From Dechloromonas sp. Dech2017 (GTDB taxonomy: Bacteria > Pseudomonadota > Gammaproteobacteria > Burkholderiales > Rhodocyclaceae), in NCBI GenBank assembly GCA_009469585.1, contig SSXW01000001.1, forward strand, positions 248,001 through 312,000: 64,000 bases of DNA. Direction: 5' to 3'. Of the stretch, positions 1 through 8,601 are shown piece after piece. Position 1 is the first letter of the stretch, and each line of letters opens with the position of its first letter. The notes below the pieces were generated by a model. That model saw only the letters and a program-made list of their open reading frames with translations, made no database searches and was not told the origin of the DNA. A program made the translations under genes and the position numbers.

Positions 1-282
1 GAAGGTCTGGAATATGAAGCCGATTGAGCGTGAGCGGAGGTCGGCCAGATCGTTGGGCGACATATCCGAGACGTCGTCGCCATTGATGAAGATCTTGCCG
101 CGGGTCGGCTTGTCGATGCAGCCGATCAGGTTGAGCAGGGTGGTCTTGCCGCTGCCCGATGGGCCGGAGATGGCCAGAAATACGCCGGCTTCGATCGACC
201 ATGTAATATCATGGAGCGCCTGGACGGTTTGTTCGCCGAGCTGGTAATCCTTGAATACATGTTCGATGCGGACGACGCTCAT
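1..282 (-). CDS. ABC transporter ATP-binding protein, LolD/MacB type (partial, N-terminal 94 codons)
   Basis: Translated directly from the minus strand; the gene runs off the left edge. The start ATG is at 282-280. The fragment has the Walker A loop GPSGSGKTT and ends just after the Q-loop (FIFQTF), and its opening and ALHDITWSIEAG stretch are typical of the ATPases that power LolCDE/MacB-like (FtsX-type) exporters at the inner membrane. The divergent neighbour at 331 is a LolA-like outer membrane lipoprotein sorting protein, a pairing often seen with this transporter class, so a role in lipoprotein or envelope export is plausible. The signature motif and Walker B lie outside the window, so the exact subfamily is not settled. 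Confidence 0.85.
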   Translation of the reverse strand, partial: MSVVRIEHVFKDYQLGEQTVQALHDITWSIEAGVFLAISGPSGSGKTTLLNLIGCIDKPTRGKIFINGDDVSDMSPNDLADLRSRSIGFIFQTF

Positions 283-330
283 GGCTGTTTGCTGTCGAAG
301 TTGATATCTGGATAGTACGGGAGAGTATTC

Positions 331-1125
331 ATGGCGCGGAATGAATCCAAGCAGAGTGGCCGATGGGTGATGGTTCTGTCATTCGGGATTTTCTGCTTGC
401 TCCAGTCTGTGACCGCTATGGCGCAGGATTCTCCGGTTGCGCCGCCTGATGATCCTCTGGCCAAGAGTATAGTGGAAAAGGCCGACAAGGTTCGTTTCCC
501 CGCCGAGGGGTTTCAGGTTGACATTGTAATAAATTCGCTCGGCCCCGACAAAGATGCCGACATGCGGAAATATCGTGTGCTTTCAAAGGGCAACGAGAAT
601 TCGGTGGTGATGGTGACTGAGCCCGCTTCAGAACGTGGGCAGATCATCCTGATGAAAGGCCGCGATTTATGGGTATTCATGCCCGAGGTATCCCAGCCAA
701 TACGAATTTCGCTAGCCCAGCGCCTGACCGGGCAGGTGGCCAATGGCGACCTGGCACGTGCCAACTTTGCCGGTGATTACCATCCGAAAATCCTCCGTAC
801 CGAGAAAATCGGTAGCGACAGCTATCACGTGCTCGAATTGATCGCCGTTGATCGGACTGTGACCTATCAGCGTGTGGTCTATTGGGTCAATGAGAAATCG
901 GGCTGGCCTTTGAAGGCGGAGTTCTATTCGCTGTCGAATCGCTTGATGAAGAAGTGCAGCTACGAGAATTTCCAGACGCTGGCCGGGCGGGTCCGGCCGA
1001 CTCGTCTGGTCATGGAGGATGCGCTACGCAATGGCGAGAAATCGGTTCTCGAGTACAGCGAAATGAGAATGCGCGACTTGCCGGACAAGATATTCACCAA
1101 GGAATATCTTAAGAAACTAGATTAG
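331..1125 (+). CDS. Outer membrane lipoprotein-sorting protein, LolA-like family
   Basis: 264 residues. An N-terminal hydrophobic segment (about residues 11-32, ending in AMAQ) looks like a Sec signal peptide, so the mature protein is probably periplasmic. The body resembles the LolA-like fold family that accompanies FtsX-type ABC exporters: strand-rich, with the stretches GRDLWVFMPEVSQPIRIS and VVYWVNEKSGWPLKAEFYS characteristic of these proteins. It is divergent from the ABC ATPase gene at 1-282, with about 48 bp between them. A lipid or lipoprotein carrier role is inferred from the family and neighbour; no substrate can be read from the sequence. Confidence 0.75.
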   Translation: MARNESKQSGRWVMVLSFGIFCLLQSVTAMAQDSPVAPPDDPLAKSIVEKADKVRFPAEGFQVDIVINSLGPDKDADMRKYRVLSKGNENSVVMVTEPASERGQIILMKGRDLWVFMPEVSQPIRISLAQRLTGQVANGDLARANFAGDYHPKILRTEKIGSDSYHVLELIAVDRTVTYQRVVYWVNEKSGWPLKAEFYSLSNRLMKKCSYENFQTLAGRVRPTRLVMEDALRNGEKSVLEYSEMRMRDLPDKIFTKEYLKKLD

Positions 1126-1162
1126 ATTTAATATTTAAGTAATTGATTATTAATAGTAATGT

Positions 1163-1534
1163 TCAGTCGAATAGCAAGGCGGCTGCCACCTTGCGGCCTT
1201 CCGCAGCCAGGATGTTGTAGGTCCGGCAGGCGGCCTGCAGATCCATGATCTCGAGGCCGATGCCGGCCGGGGCAAACGGCCGGAGCAGCGCGCCGGGCGG
1301 GAAGCGCAGGTGCTTGCCGGTACCGAGCAGGATGATCTCGGTGCCCAGTTCGAGCAATTTTTGCATGTCGGTTTCGCTTAGCGTGGCCGGGGTGGCGGTG
1401 GTCCACTCGGGAATGACCCTGTCCGGCAGCAAAATCAGGTTTTTTTCGAATTTTTCGTGGTTGACCGCGACATTGCCATCGCCGTAGGCGGTAAACAGAT
1501 TGAGTCCGGCGGTGTTGGGAACGTGGAGTTTCAC
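1163..1534 (-). CDS. Mth938-like (DUF498) domain protein
   Basis: 123 residues, a full-length single-domain member of the Mth938/NDUFAF3-like family. Recognisable blocks are the central LLPDRVIPEW, the EIILLGTGKHLRFPP segment and the C-terminal GLEIMDLQAACRTYNILAAEGRKVAAALL. The bacterial members have no assigned biochemical role; the mitochondrial relative assists complex I assembly. It is divergent from the aminotransferase gene at 1643, sharing a 108-bp intergenic region. One copy of the dispersed motif described under 1440-1470 lies inside the coding region. Confidence 0.8.
   Translation of the reverse strand: MKLHVPNTAGLNLFTAYGDGNVAVNHEKFEKNLILLPDRVIPEWTTATPATLSETDMQKLLELGTEIILLGTGKHLRFPPGALLRPFAPAGIGLEIMDLQAACRTYNILAAEGRKVAAALLFD
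1440..1470 (+). repeat. Dispersed USS-like motif, copy 1
   Basis: Two T-rich tracts followed by GTTGACCGCG. It lies inside the Mth938-like gene, on the strand opposite to it. One of about 16 copies with the same layout. Confidence 0.6.
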
Positions 1535-1642
1535 TGGGCAATTGCTCCGGGAAGACCGCCGAAATTGCGGTGCACCATACGATAAAGTAGGATTATAACC
1601 TTTGGCTTTTCCCGGCCATCAGCCGTTACGCTGGATACCCCA

Positions 1643-2872
1643 ATGAAACACGTCAAGAAGTCCGCCAAACTTGCCAACGTCTGCTACGACATTCGCGGCC
1701 CCGTGCTGCAGAAGGCCAAGCAGATGGAGGAAGAGGGCCACAAGATCATCAAGCTGAACATCGGCAACCTGGCCGCCTTCGGCTTCGATTCGCCGGAAGA
1801 AATCCAGCAGGACATCATCCGCAATCTGCCCAACGCGGCGGGCTATACCGATTCCAAGGGCATCTTCGCGGCGCGCAAGGCGATCATGCATTACACCCAG
1901 CAAAAGGGCATCAAGGGTGTGACGCTGGAGGACATCTACGTCGGCAACGGGGTTTCCGAGCTGATCGTCATGGCGATGAATGCCTTGCTCGACGCCGGCG
2001 ACGAAGTGCTGGTGCCGGCTCCCGACTATCCGTTGTGGACAGCGGCGATCAGCCTGTCCGGCGGCAAGCCGGTGCATTACCTGTGCGACGAGAGCAAGGA
2101 ATGGCTGCCCGATCTCGACGACATCCGCAGCAAGATCAACAAGAATACGCGCGCCATCGTCATCATCAACCCGAACAACCCGACCGGTGCCCTCTATCCC
2201 GACGACTTGCTGCACGAGATCATCGACATTGCCCGCCAGCACCACCTGATCATCTACGCCGACGAGGTGTACGACAAGGTGCTCTACGAAGGGGTCAAGC
2301 ACACCTCGATCGCTGCGCTGGCCGACGACGTGCTGACCATCACCTTCAACGGACTGTCGAAGAACTACCGTTCCTGCGGCTATCGCGCCGGCTGGATGAT
2401 CGTTTCCGGCGAAAAGCGCCACGCCAAGGACTATATCGAAGGCCTCGACATGCTGGCCTCGATGCGCCTGTGCGCCAATGCCCCGGGGCAGCACGGCATC
2501 CAGACGGCGCTCGGCGGCTACCAGAGCATCGACGACCTGGTCGCCGAGGGCGGCCGCATGCGCCGCCAGCGCGACGTGGCGCACGAGCTGATCAACGCCA
2601 TTCCGGGGGTCAGCTGCGTCAAGCCGAAGGCGACGCTGTACATGTTCCCGAAGCTGGACCCGGTGATCTATCCGATCCGCAACGACCAGCAGTTCATTTC
2701 CGAGCTGTTGCAGGAAGAAAAGGTGCTGCTGGTCCAGGGCTCCGGCTTCAACTGGCCGCATCCCGACCATTTCCGCCTGGTCTTCCTGCCGCACGAGGAC
2801 GATCTCAAGGAGGCTATCGGCCGTATCGCCCGCTTCCTGGAAAACTATCGCAAGCGTCACGGCACTAACTAG
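1643..2872 (+). CDS. alaA: Glutamate-pyruvate (alanine) aminotransferase, AlaA type
   Basis: 409 residues, a class I/II PLP-dependent aminotransferase making alanine from pyruvate in the cytosol. It follows E. coli AlaA closely by recall: the opening SAKLANVCYDIRGPVL, the substrate stretch GNGVSELIVMAMNALL, INPNNPTGALYP, the ADEVYDKVLY motif whose Asp contacts the PLP pyridine nitrogen, and GLSKNYR with the Schiff-base lysine. The full family length is present. The next gene is hom, 61 bp downstream on the same strand, so it may be co-transcribed with the homoserine/threonine pathway. Confidence 0.88.
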   Translation: MKHVKKSAKLANVCYDIRGPVLQKAKQMEEEGHKIIKLNIGNLAAFGFDSPEEIQQDIIRNLPNAAGYTDSKGIFAARKAIMHYTQQKGIKGVTLEDIYVGNGVSELIVMAMNALLDAGDEVLVPAPDYPLWTAAISLSGGKPVHYLCDESKEWLPDLDDIRSKINKNTRAIVIINPNNPTGALYPDDLLHEIIDIARQHHLIIYADEVYDKVLYEGVKHTSIAALADDVLTITFNGLSKNYRSCGYRAGWMIVSGEKRHAKDYIEGLDMLASMRLCANAPGQHGIQTALGGYQSIDDLVAEGGRMRRQRDVAHELINAIPGVSCVKPKATLYMFPKLDPVIYPIRNDQQFISELLQEEKVLLVQGSGFNWPHPDHFRLVFLPHEDDLKEAIGRIARFLENYRKRHGTN

Positions 2873-2933
2873 TTGCCTAGCTGCTAGCAAAACCACCACT
2901 CGATCCTAACTCCTAAGCAACTCGATCCTAAAT

Positions 2934-4247
2934 ATGAAACCCATCAATGTTGGCCTTATCGGCATCGGCACCGTCGGCGGTGGCACCTGGACCGTTCTTA
3001 ACCGTAACGCGGAGGAAATCACGCGCCGCGCCGGCCGGCCGATCCGCATCACGGCCGTCGCCGACCGCAATGTCGAAACCGCCAAACAGATCACCGGCGG
3101 CACCGCCCGGGTTACCGACGACGCCTTCTCGCTGGTCAATGACCCGGAAATCGACATCATCGTCGAGCTGATCGGCGGCTACGGCGTGGCCAAGGACGTG
3201 GTCATGCAGTCCATCGCCAACGGCAAGCACGTGGTCACCGCCAACAAGGCGCTGCTCGCCGTGCATGGCACCGAGATTTTCACCGCCGCCCAGCAGAAGG
3301 GTGTCATGGTCGCCTTCGAAGCGGCGGTGGCCGGCGGCATCCCCATCATCAAGGCACTGCGCGAGGGCCTGACCGCCAACCGCATCGAATGGGCGGCCGG
3401 CATCATCAACGGCACGACCAACTTCATCCTCTCCGAGATGCGCGACAAGGGCCTGTCCTTCGACGAGGTGCTCAAGGAAGCCCAGCGCCTGGGCTACGCC
3501 GAAGCCGATCCGACCTTCGACATCGAAGGCGTCGATGCTGCGCACAAGGCCACCCTCATTGCCTCCATCGCCTACGGCATCCCGGTCCAGTTCGACAAGG
3601 CCTACATCGAAGGCATTACCAAGCTGGAAGCCTCCGACATCAAGTACGCCGAGCAACTCGGTTACCGCATCAAGCTGCTCGGCATCGCCAAGCGCCGGGA
3701 GAAGGGCATCGAGCTGCGCGTGCATCCGACGCTGATCCCGGCCAAGCGCCTGATCGCCAACGTCGAGGGCGCCATGAACGCCGTCGTCGTCAAGGGCGAC
3801 GCCGTCGGCACCACGCTCTACTACGGCAAGGGCGCCGGCGCCGAGCCGACGGCTTCGGCGGTGATCGCCGACCTCGTCGACGTCACCCGCCTGGCCACCG
3901 CCGATGCCGCCCACCGCGTGCCGCACCTGGCCTTCCAGCCGGACGCCATGTCGGAAAACCTGCCCATCCTGCCGATGAGCGAGATCGAAACCGGCTACTA
4001 CCTGCGCCTGCGCGTCGAGGACAAGCCGGGCGTGCTGGCCGACGTCACCCGCATCCTGGCCGACCAGGCCATCTCGATCGACGCCATGCTGCAGCGCGAG
4101 CCGGCAGAAGGCGAGGGCGAGACCGACATCATCATCCTCACCCACGTCTGCAAGGAAAGCGCTGCCGACGCGGCGATCGCCAGGATCGAAGGCCTCGCCG
4201 CGCAGAAGGGCAAGGTCAAGCGCATTCGCCTGGAAGAGCTGCAGTAA
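2934..4247 (+). CDS. hom: Homoserine dehydrogenase
   Basis: 437 residues. Reduces aspartate semialdehyde to homoserine, the branch point to threonine and methionine. Domain order: NAD(P)-binding Rossmann domain with GIGTVGGG near residue 10; catalytic domain with the NKALLA and EAAVAGGIPII blocks and the GIINGTTNFIL signature; C-terminal ACT domain from about residue 350 (YYLRLRVEDKPGVLADVTRIL), typical of threonine-feedback-sensitive enzymes. No clear Shine-Dalgarno precedes the start; instead a 12-bp direct repeat (actcgatcctaa) occurs at 2898-2909 and 2920-2931. A terminator follows at 4320. thrC lies about 2.2 kb downstream. Confidence 0.95.
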   Translation: MKPINVGLIGIGTVGGGTWTVLNRNAEEITRRAGRPIRITAVADRNVETAKQITGGTARVTDDAFSLVNDPEIDIIVELIGGYGVAKDVVMQSIANGKHVVTANKALLAVHGTEIFTAAQQKGVMVAFEAAVAGGIPIIKALREGLTANRIEWAAGIINGTTNFILSEMRDKGLSFDEVLKEAQRLGYAEADPTFDIEGVDAAHKATLIASIAYGIPVQFDKAYIEGITKLEASDIKYAEQLGYRIKLLGIAKRREKGIELRVHPTLIPAKRLIANVEGAMNAVVVKGDAVGTTLYYGKGAGAEPTASAVIADLVDVTRLATADAAHRVPHLAFQPDAMSENLPILPMSEIETGYYLRLRVEDKPGVLADVTRILADQAISIDAMLQREPAEGEGETDIIILTHVCKESAADAAIARIEGLAAQKGKVKRIRLEELQ

Positions 4248-4261
4248 CCGGCTTGCCGGGC

Positions 4262-4295
4262 ATTTCGATTTCGGGCGATTTTTCCGGTTGACCGC
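4262..4295 (+). repeat. Dispersed USS-like motif, copy 2
   Basis: A near-consensus copy: ATTTCGATTT, a second T tract, then GGTTGACCGC. It is intergenic, just 3' of hom and upstream of the hom terminator hairpin. Confidence 0.75.
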
Positions 4296-4319
4296 CGGAA
4301 TGTGCCCGGAATCACCCGA

Positions 4320-4342
4320 CGGGGGCTGCGGCTCCCGTTTTT
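4320..4342 (+). terminator. Rho-independent terminator of hom
   Basis: A 7-bp GC stem (CGGGGGC / GCTCCCG, one G-T pair) with a TGCG loop, followed by TTTTT. It sits just before the start of the flavin reductase gene and argues against the longer start at 4302. Confidence 0.75.
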
Positions 4343-4355
4343 CATGGAGCATCGC

Positions 4356-4919
4356 ATGCAACGACAAGCAGTCGCGCTGGAAGCAGCCTACCTGCTGATG
4401 AACCACGGGCCGGTGACGCTGGTGTCGACCGCCCACGGCGAGCGGCGTAACGTGATGGCGGCATCATGGGCGATGCCGCTCGACTTCTCGCCGCCCAAGG
4501 TCGCCGTCGTCGTCGACAGGACGACGCTGACCCGCGAACTGATCGAAGCGAGCGGCCGTTTCACCCTCAACATCCCGTGCCGGGCCATCGCCGGGCAGGT
4601 GCTCGCCGTCGGCTCGTGCACCGGGCGTGAGGTCGACAAATTCGCCACGCTCGGCATCGCCACGGCCCCGGGCAGCGTCGGTGACGCGCCGCTGATCGAC
4701 GGCTGCGTCGCCTGGCTGGAGTGCCGGGTGATTTCCGAGCCGCACAACGAGCAGCGCTACGACCTGTTTCTCGGCGAAGTGCTGGCCGCCTGGGCCGATC
4801 CGCGGGTGTTCGCCGACGGCCGCTGGCGCTTCGACGATGACGCGCTGCGCACCATCCACTACCTGGCCGGCGGCAATTTCCTCGCCTCCGGCGATCCCTT
4901 CACGGTGGCCGGCGAATAA
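4356..4919 (+). CDS. Flavin reductase-like domain protein
   Basis: 187 residues from the ATG at 4356, chosen because GGAG lies 6 bp upstream and because a start at 4302 would place the terminator of hom inside the gene. The protein has the flavin reductase-like (FMN-binding split barrel) layout: VTLVSTAHGERRNVMAASWAMPLDFSPPKVAVVVD near the N-terminus, then GRFTLNIPCRAIAGQVL and a central acidic region. Family members reduce or bind FMN for monooxygenases or act as stand-alone FMN proteins. Partner and substrate are unknown; no monooxygenase gene is adjacent. Confidence 0.75.
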   Translation: MQRQAVALEAAYLLMNHGPVTLVSTAHGERRNVMAASWAMPLDFSPPKVAVVVDRTTLTRELIEASGRFTLNIPCRAIAGQVLAVGSCTGREVDKFATLGIATAPGSVGDAPLIDGCVAWLECRVISEPHNEQRYDLFLGEVLAAWADPRVFADGRWRFDDDALRTIHYLAGGNFLASGDPFTVAGE

Positions 4920-5024
4920 ACCCGGCCCGGGCAGGGGCATGACGATATGGATCAAGGACTTCCACCGGCCAGGCCGGCACAATCGCCCCCGATTGCCATG
5001 TCGGCAAGTCGAACAGGAGCCATG

Positions 5025-5291
5025 ATGCAACCCATTCACGTCTGCAACCACACCACCCCCGAAGCCCTCTATCCCTTCGATGCCCGCGGCATCGCCAAGC
5101 GTTTCCGCCATGCCGCCATCTTCGGCGCGCTCGACGCCCTGCAGGTCGGCGAGACCATGCGTTTCTGCAACGACCACGATCCGCTGCCGCTGCTCGCCCA
5201 GCTGCAGCAGCGCTACGGCGCCCATCTAAGCATCGAGTACAAGCAACGCGAGCCGGGCGCCATCGTCATCGATTTTTCCGTCGTCGCCTGA
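5025..5291 (+). CDS. DUF2249 domain protein
   Basis: 88 residues from the ATG at 5025 (AGGAG 5 bp upstream; an adjacent ATG at 5022 would leave only 2 bp). The single DUF2249 domain shows as LDALQVGETMRFCNDHDPLPLLAQLQQRYG and a final IVIDF strand. DUF2249 proteins are TusA-like in fold and often sit near nitrate/NO metabolism or hemerythrin genes. The stop TGA is immediately followed by the GTG start of the membrane protein gene, so the two are probably translated together. Confidence 0.8.
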   Translation: MQPIHVCNHTTPEALYPFDARGIAKRFRHAAIFGALDALQVGETMRFCNDHDPLPLLAQLQQRYGAHLSIEYKQREPGAIVIDFSVVA

Positions 5292-6416
5292 GTGCTGATT
5301 ACCGCGAGCCTCAGCCTGCTCTCCTTGATGGCCAGCGCCCTGCTGGCCGTGAGCGGTCTGGGCTCGCCGGTGGCGGTGGCCCACCTGGCCTTCGCCCCCG
5401 GCATCGTGCCGCTGATCATGGCGGCGATGATGCATTTCGTGCCGGTGCTGACGCGCACCGGCGGGCCGGGCCGTCACCTGGCCCGGTTGCCGTCGCTGGC
5501 CCAGGCCGTCGGCCTGGCTATCGCCGCCGCCATGCAGGGCTGGTTGCCGCATCACGTGGTGTACGCCGGCGCGGCGGCCGACCTGCTGCTGGCCGCCGTG
5601 CTCTTGCGCTGGATCGTCGGCCGTTCGCGGGCCACGCTCGGTTCGCCGCATCCCGGCTGGCGCTGGTACGGCGCCGGGCTGGGCTGCCTGATCCTGGCCC
5701 TTGGTGCGGTGGTGGCGATGCCTTTGTTGCCCGGGCAGTGGCCGGCCTTGCGGATTTTTCACCTGCATCTCAACACGCTGGGCCTGGTCGGCCTGGCAGC
5801 CCTCGGCACGCTGCCGGTCCTGCTGCCGACGGCGCTCGGCAAGCCCGATCCGGACGCCGCCGGCTGGCTGCGTCGGCAACTGGCGCTGGTCGCCGGCGGG
5901 GCGGTGATCGTCGGCCTGGGCGCTGCCCTCTACTGGCCCCTGGCCGTGCCCGGTGCCGCCCTGCTGCTGGTCGCGGCGCTTCGCCTGGCCGGGCAGTGGA
6001 TACGGCGCTTCGGCCTGAAAACGCTGGTCGCCGACGGCGTCGCCGCCCCGCTGCTGGCGGCGCTGGGCGGCCTGCTGCTGGTGCTGGTCGCCGGGGCGCT
6101 GCACGGCGCCGGGCTGTGGCCGGCGCGACCGTCGCTGCTGGCCTGGGCGGCCGGCTTCCTGCTGCCGCTGGTCAGCGGTGCCTTGAGCCAGTTGCTGCCG
6201 GTCTGGCGCTGGCCGGGGCCGGTCATCCCGGCCCGGCCGTTGATGCGTGAAAAGCTGGCGGCGACCGGCAGCTGGCGCGCGATGCTGTTTTTCGCGGCCG
6301 GGCTGGCCCTGCTCGGCGGTTTCGAGGCTGTCGGCGGTGGGCTGACGGTCCTTGCCCTGGCGCTCTTTGCCGCCGGCTTGCTGCAAGCCGTGCGCGTGTC
6401 GCGGTCGACGCGGTAA
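5292..6416 (+). CDS. Polytopic membrane protein, NnrS / haem-copper-oxidase subunit I-like
   Basis: 374 residues, very hydrophobic, about 10-12 predicted membrane spans. The GTG start directly follows the stop of the DUF2249 gene. Two His-containing membrane segments stand out: MMHFVPVLTRT near residue 50 and RIFHLHLNTLGLVGLAALGTLP near residue 160; both resemble helices of NnrS and distant haem-copper oxidase subunit I relatives, where such histidines bind haem or copper. Association with DUF2249 supports a role in nitrogen-oxide or respiratory metabolism, but this is an inference. A copy of the dispersed motif overlaps the 3' end. Confidence 0.5.
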   Translation: MLITASLSLLSLMASALLAVSGLGSPVAVAHLAFAPGIVPLIMAAMMHFVPVLTRTGGPGRHLARLPSLAQAVGLAIAAAMQGWLPHHVVYAGAAADLLLAAVLLRWIVGRSRATLGSPHPGWRWYGAGLGCLILALGAVVAMPLLPGQWPALRIFHLHLNTLGLVGLAALGTLPVLLPTALGKPDPDAAGWLRRQLALVAGGAVIVGLGAALYWPLAVPGAALLLVAALRLAGQWIRRFGLKTLVADGVAAPLLAALGGLLLVLVAGALHGAGLWPARPSLLAWAAGFLLPLVSGALSQLLPVWRWPGPVIPARPLMREKLAATGSWRAMLFFAAGLALLGGFEAVGGGLTVLALALFAAGLLQAVRVSRSTR

Positions 6417-6437
6417 AATCCCCGTTTTTCGCTTTTC
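6401..6437 (-). repeat. Dispersed USS-like motif, copy 3 (inverted)
   Basis: GCGGTCGACGCGG followed by TAAAATC and a TTTTTCG tract. It straddles the 3' end of the membrane protein gene and the thrC leader. Confidence 0.6.
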
Positions 6438-6448
6438 AGGGCTTCGCC

Positions 6449-7876
6449 ATGCGCTACATCTCGACCCGCGGCCGCGCCGCGCCCCAGTCCTTCTGCGACA
6501 TCCTGCTCGGTGGTCTGGCGCCGGACGGCGGGCTCTACCTGCCGGAAAGCTATCCGCAGGTCAGCCGCGCCGAACTCGATGCCTGGCGACAACTGTCCTA
6601 CGCTGACCTGGCCTACGAAATTCTCAGCAAGTTCATCACCGACATCCCGCCGGCCGACTTGAAGGCGCTGGTCGCCAAGACCTATACCGCGCAGGTCTAT
6701 TGCCACACCCGCAACGGCGGCGATGCGGCGCAGATTACGCCGCTGACCCGGCTGGAAGACGGCCTGTACACGCAGGAACTGTCGAACGGCCCGACCCTGG
6801 CCTTCAAGGACATGGCCATGCAGCTCTTGGGCAACCTGTTCGAGTACGTGCTCGACCAGCGCGGCGAGTCCATCAACATCCTCGGCGCCACTTCTGGCGA
6901 CACCGGTTCGGCGGCCGAATACGCCATGCGCGGCAAGCACAACGTCAAGGTCTTCATGCTGTCGCCGGACGGCAAGATGAGCGCCTTCCAGCGCGCCCAG
7001 ATGTATTCGCTGCAGGACGCCAACATCTTCAACATCGCCGTCACCGGCATGTTCGACGACGCCCAGGACATCGTCAAAGCCGTCTCCAACGACGCCGAAT
7101 TCAAGTCCAGGTACAAGATCGGCGCCGTCAATTCGATCAACTGGGCGCGCGTCGCGGCGCAGATCGTCTATTACTTCCAGGGCTATTTCCTGGCCACCAG
7201 ATCGAACGACGAACAGGTCGCCTTCAGCGTGCCCTCGGGCAATTTCGGCAACATCTGCGCCGGCCACATCGCCCGCCAGATGGGCCTGCCCATCGCCCGC
7301 CTGGTGCTCGCCACCAACGAGAACGACGTCCTCGACGAATTCTTCAAGACCGGCGTCTATCGCCCGCGCACCTCGGCCGAAACCAGCGTCACCTCCAGCC
7401 CGTCGATGGACATTTCCAAGGCCTCCAACTTCGAGCGCTTCGTGTTCGACCTGGTCGGCCGCGACCCGGCCGTGGTCGCCGACCTGTGGGCCAAGGTGGA
7501 CAAGGGCCAGGCTTTCGACCTGAGCGCCACGGTCTACTGGAAAAATCTGCCGAAATTCGCTTTTGTTTCCGGCCGCAGCTCGCACGCCGACCGCCTGGCG
7601 ACCATCCGCCTCGCCCAGGAAAAGTACGGCGTGATGGTCGACACCCACACCGCCGACGGCCTCAAGGTGGCCCTGGAGAACCGCCTGCCCGGCGTGCCCA
7701 TGGTCGTCCTCGAAACCGCCCAGCCGGCCAAGTTCGAGGAAACCATCCGCGAAGCCCTGGGCAGCGAGCCGGTCCGCCCGGCCGACCTGGCGGGCATCGA
7801 GAAGCTACCGCAGCGCGTGGTGGTCATGGCACCGGACGTCGAGGCGGTGAAACGTTACCTCGTCGAGCGGGTCTGA
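6449..7876 (+). CDS. thrC: Threonine synthase
   Basis: 475 residues, a full-length PLP-dependent threonine synthase converting O-phosphohomoserine to threonine in the cytosol. It begins with MRYISTRGRAAPQSFCDILLGG, a typical N-terminus for the long bacterial/fungal type, has NGPTLAFKDMAMQLLGN carrying the PLP lysine, and ILGATSGDTGSAAEYAMRGK for phosphate binding. With hom upstream it completes two of the last three steps from aspartate semialdehyde; homoserine kinase is not in the window. A strong terminator follows at 7898. Confidence 0.95.
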   Translation: MRYISTRGRAAPQSFCDILLGGLAPDGGLYLPESYPQVSRAELDAWRQLSYADLAYEILSKFITDIPPADLKALVAKTYTAQVYCHTRNGGDAAQITPLTRLEDGLYTQELSNGPTLAFKDMAMQLLGNLFEYVLDQRGESINILGATSGDTGSAAEYAMRGKHNVKVFMLSPDGKMSAFQRAQMYSLQDANIFNIAVTGMFDDAQDIVKAVSNDAEFKSRYKIGAVNSINWARVAAQIVYYFQGYFLATRSNDEQVAFSVPSGNFGNICAGHIARQMGLPIARLVLATNENDVLDEFFKTGVYRPRTSAETSVTSSPSMDISKASNFERFVFDLVGRDPAVVADLWAKVDKGQAFDLSATVYWKNLPKFAFVSGRSSHADRLATIRLAQEKYGVMVDTHTADGLKVALENRLPGVPMVVLETAQPAKFEETIREALGSEPVRPADLAGIEKLPQRVVVMAPDVEAVKRYLVERV

Positions 7877-7897
7877 CCGGCGGGGCCGGCAAGGAAG

Positions 7898-7919
7898 GCA
7901 GCTGCGGCTGCCTTTTTTG
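7898..7919 (+). terminator. Rho-independent terminator of thrC
   Basis: Perfect 6-bp stem GGCAGC / GCTGCC with a TGCG loop, an AA prefix and a run of six T. Confidence 0.85.
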
Positions 7920-7959
7920 TTGTTCGGGAAATGACGGAACAGAAAGCGGGGGCAGGACG

Positions 7960-8601
7960 ATGAGCGGCTTCGATCACGAAAGTTTCTGGTCGGCGCGTTA
8001 CCGGGATGCCGGCGAGGATTACCTGTTCGGCACGGCGCCCAACAAGTTCCTGGCCAGCCAGGCCGAACGTTTCGGCGCCGGCATGCAGGTGCTGTCGGTG
8101 GCCGATGGCGAGGGACGCAACGCCGTGTGGCTGGCCGAACAGGGCTGTGCGGTGACGGCTACCGAGATTTCGCCGGTGGCCCTCGAAAAGGCCGCCAAGC
8201 TTGCCCGGGCCCGCCATGTCGCGGTCGACCTGGTGCAGGCCGACATCCTGAACTGGGCGTGGCCGAGCGAGATTTACGATGCGGTGGTCGGCATTTTCAT
8301 CCAGTTCGCCACGCCGGAGGAAAGGGTCCGGCAACTAGCCGGCATGAAGCAGGCGGTGAAACCTGGCGGCGTGCTGCTCCTTCAGGGCTATACGCCGAAA
8401 CAGCTGGAATACCGCACCGGCGGGCCGTCAGCGGTGGAAAATCTTTATACGGAAGCGATGCTGGCCGAGGTGTTCGGCGATTGGGAAATCGCCTTGCTGC
8501 GCGAACATGAGGCCAGCCTGGCCGAAGGCGCTGCCCATGCCGGGCTATCGGCCTTGATCGACCTGGTGGCGATCAAGCCTAGTACTGCGTTCCGTCAATG
8601 A
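7960..8601 (+). CDS. Class I SAM-dependent methyltransferase
   Basis: 213 residues from the ATG at 7960, with a purine-rich AGGAC just upstream. The Rossmann-like SAM domain shows motif I as VLSVADGEGRNAVWLAEQG (about residue 45), an acidic VTATEISPVAL after it, DILNW and the motif IV-like YDAVVGIFIQFATPEERV, and VKPGGVLLLQGYTP. This pattern resembles TehB/UbiE-like small-molecule methyltransferases; the substrate is unknown. The last eight residues and the TGA stop are encoded by the long palindromic element that begins at 8580, so the original C-terminus was probably replaced. Confidence 0.85.
   Translation: MSGFDHESFWSARYRDAGEDYLFGTAPNKFLASQAERFGAGMQVLSVADGEGRNAVWLAEQGCAVTATEISPVALEKAAKLARARHVAVDLVQADILNWAWPSEIYDAVVGIFIQFATPEERVRQLAGMKQAVKPGGVLLLQGYTPKQLEYRTGGPSAVENLYTEAMLAEVFGDWEIALLREHEASLAEGAAHAGLSALIDLVAIKPSTAFRQ

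Noticed and set aside
5226..6386. Long minus-strand open frame opposite the membrane protein gene
   Set aside because: Gln/Arg-rich low-complexity translation typical of antisense frames in GC-rich DNA; the plus strand encodes a coherent membrane protein.
6700..7959. Long plus-strand frame upstream of and continuous with the methyltransferase
   Set aside because: It is an out-of-frame shadow of thrC; the thrC terminator at 7898 and the methyltransferase start at 7960 separate the genes.
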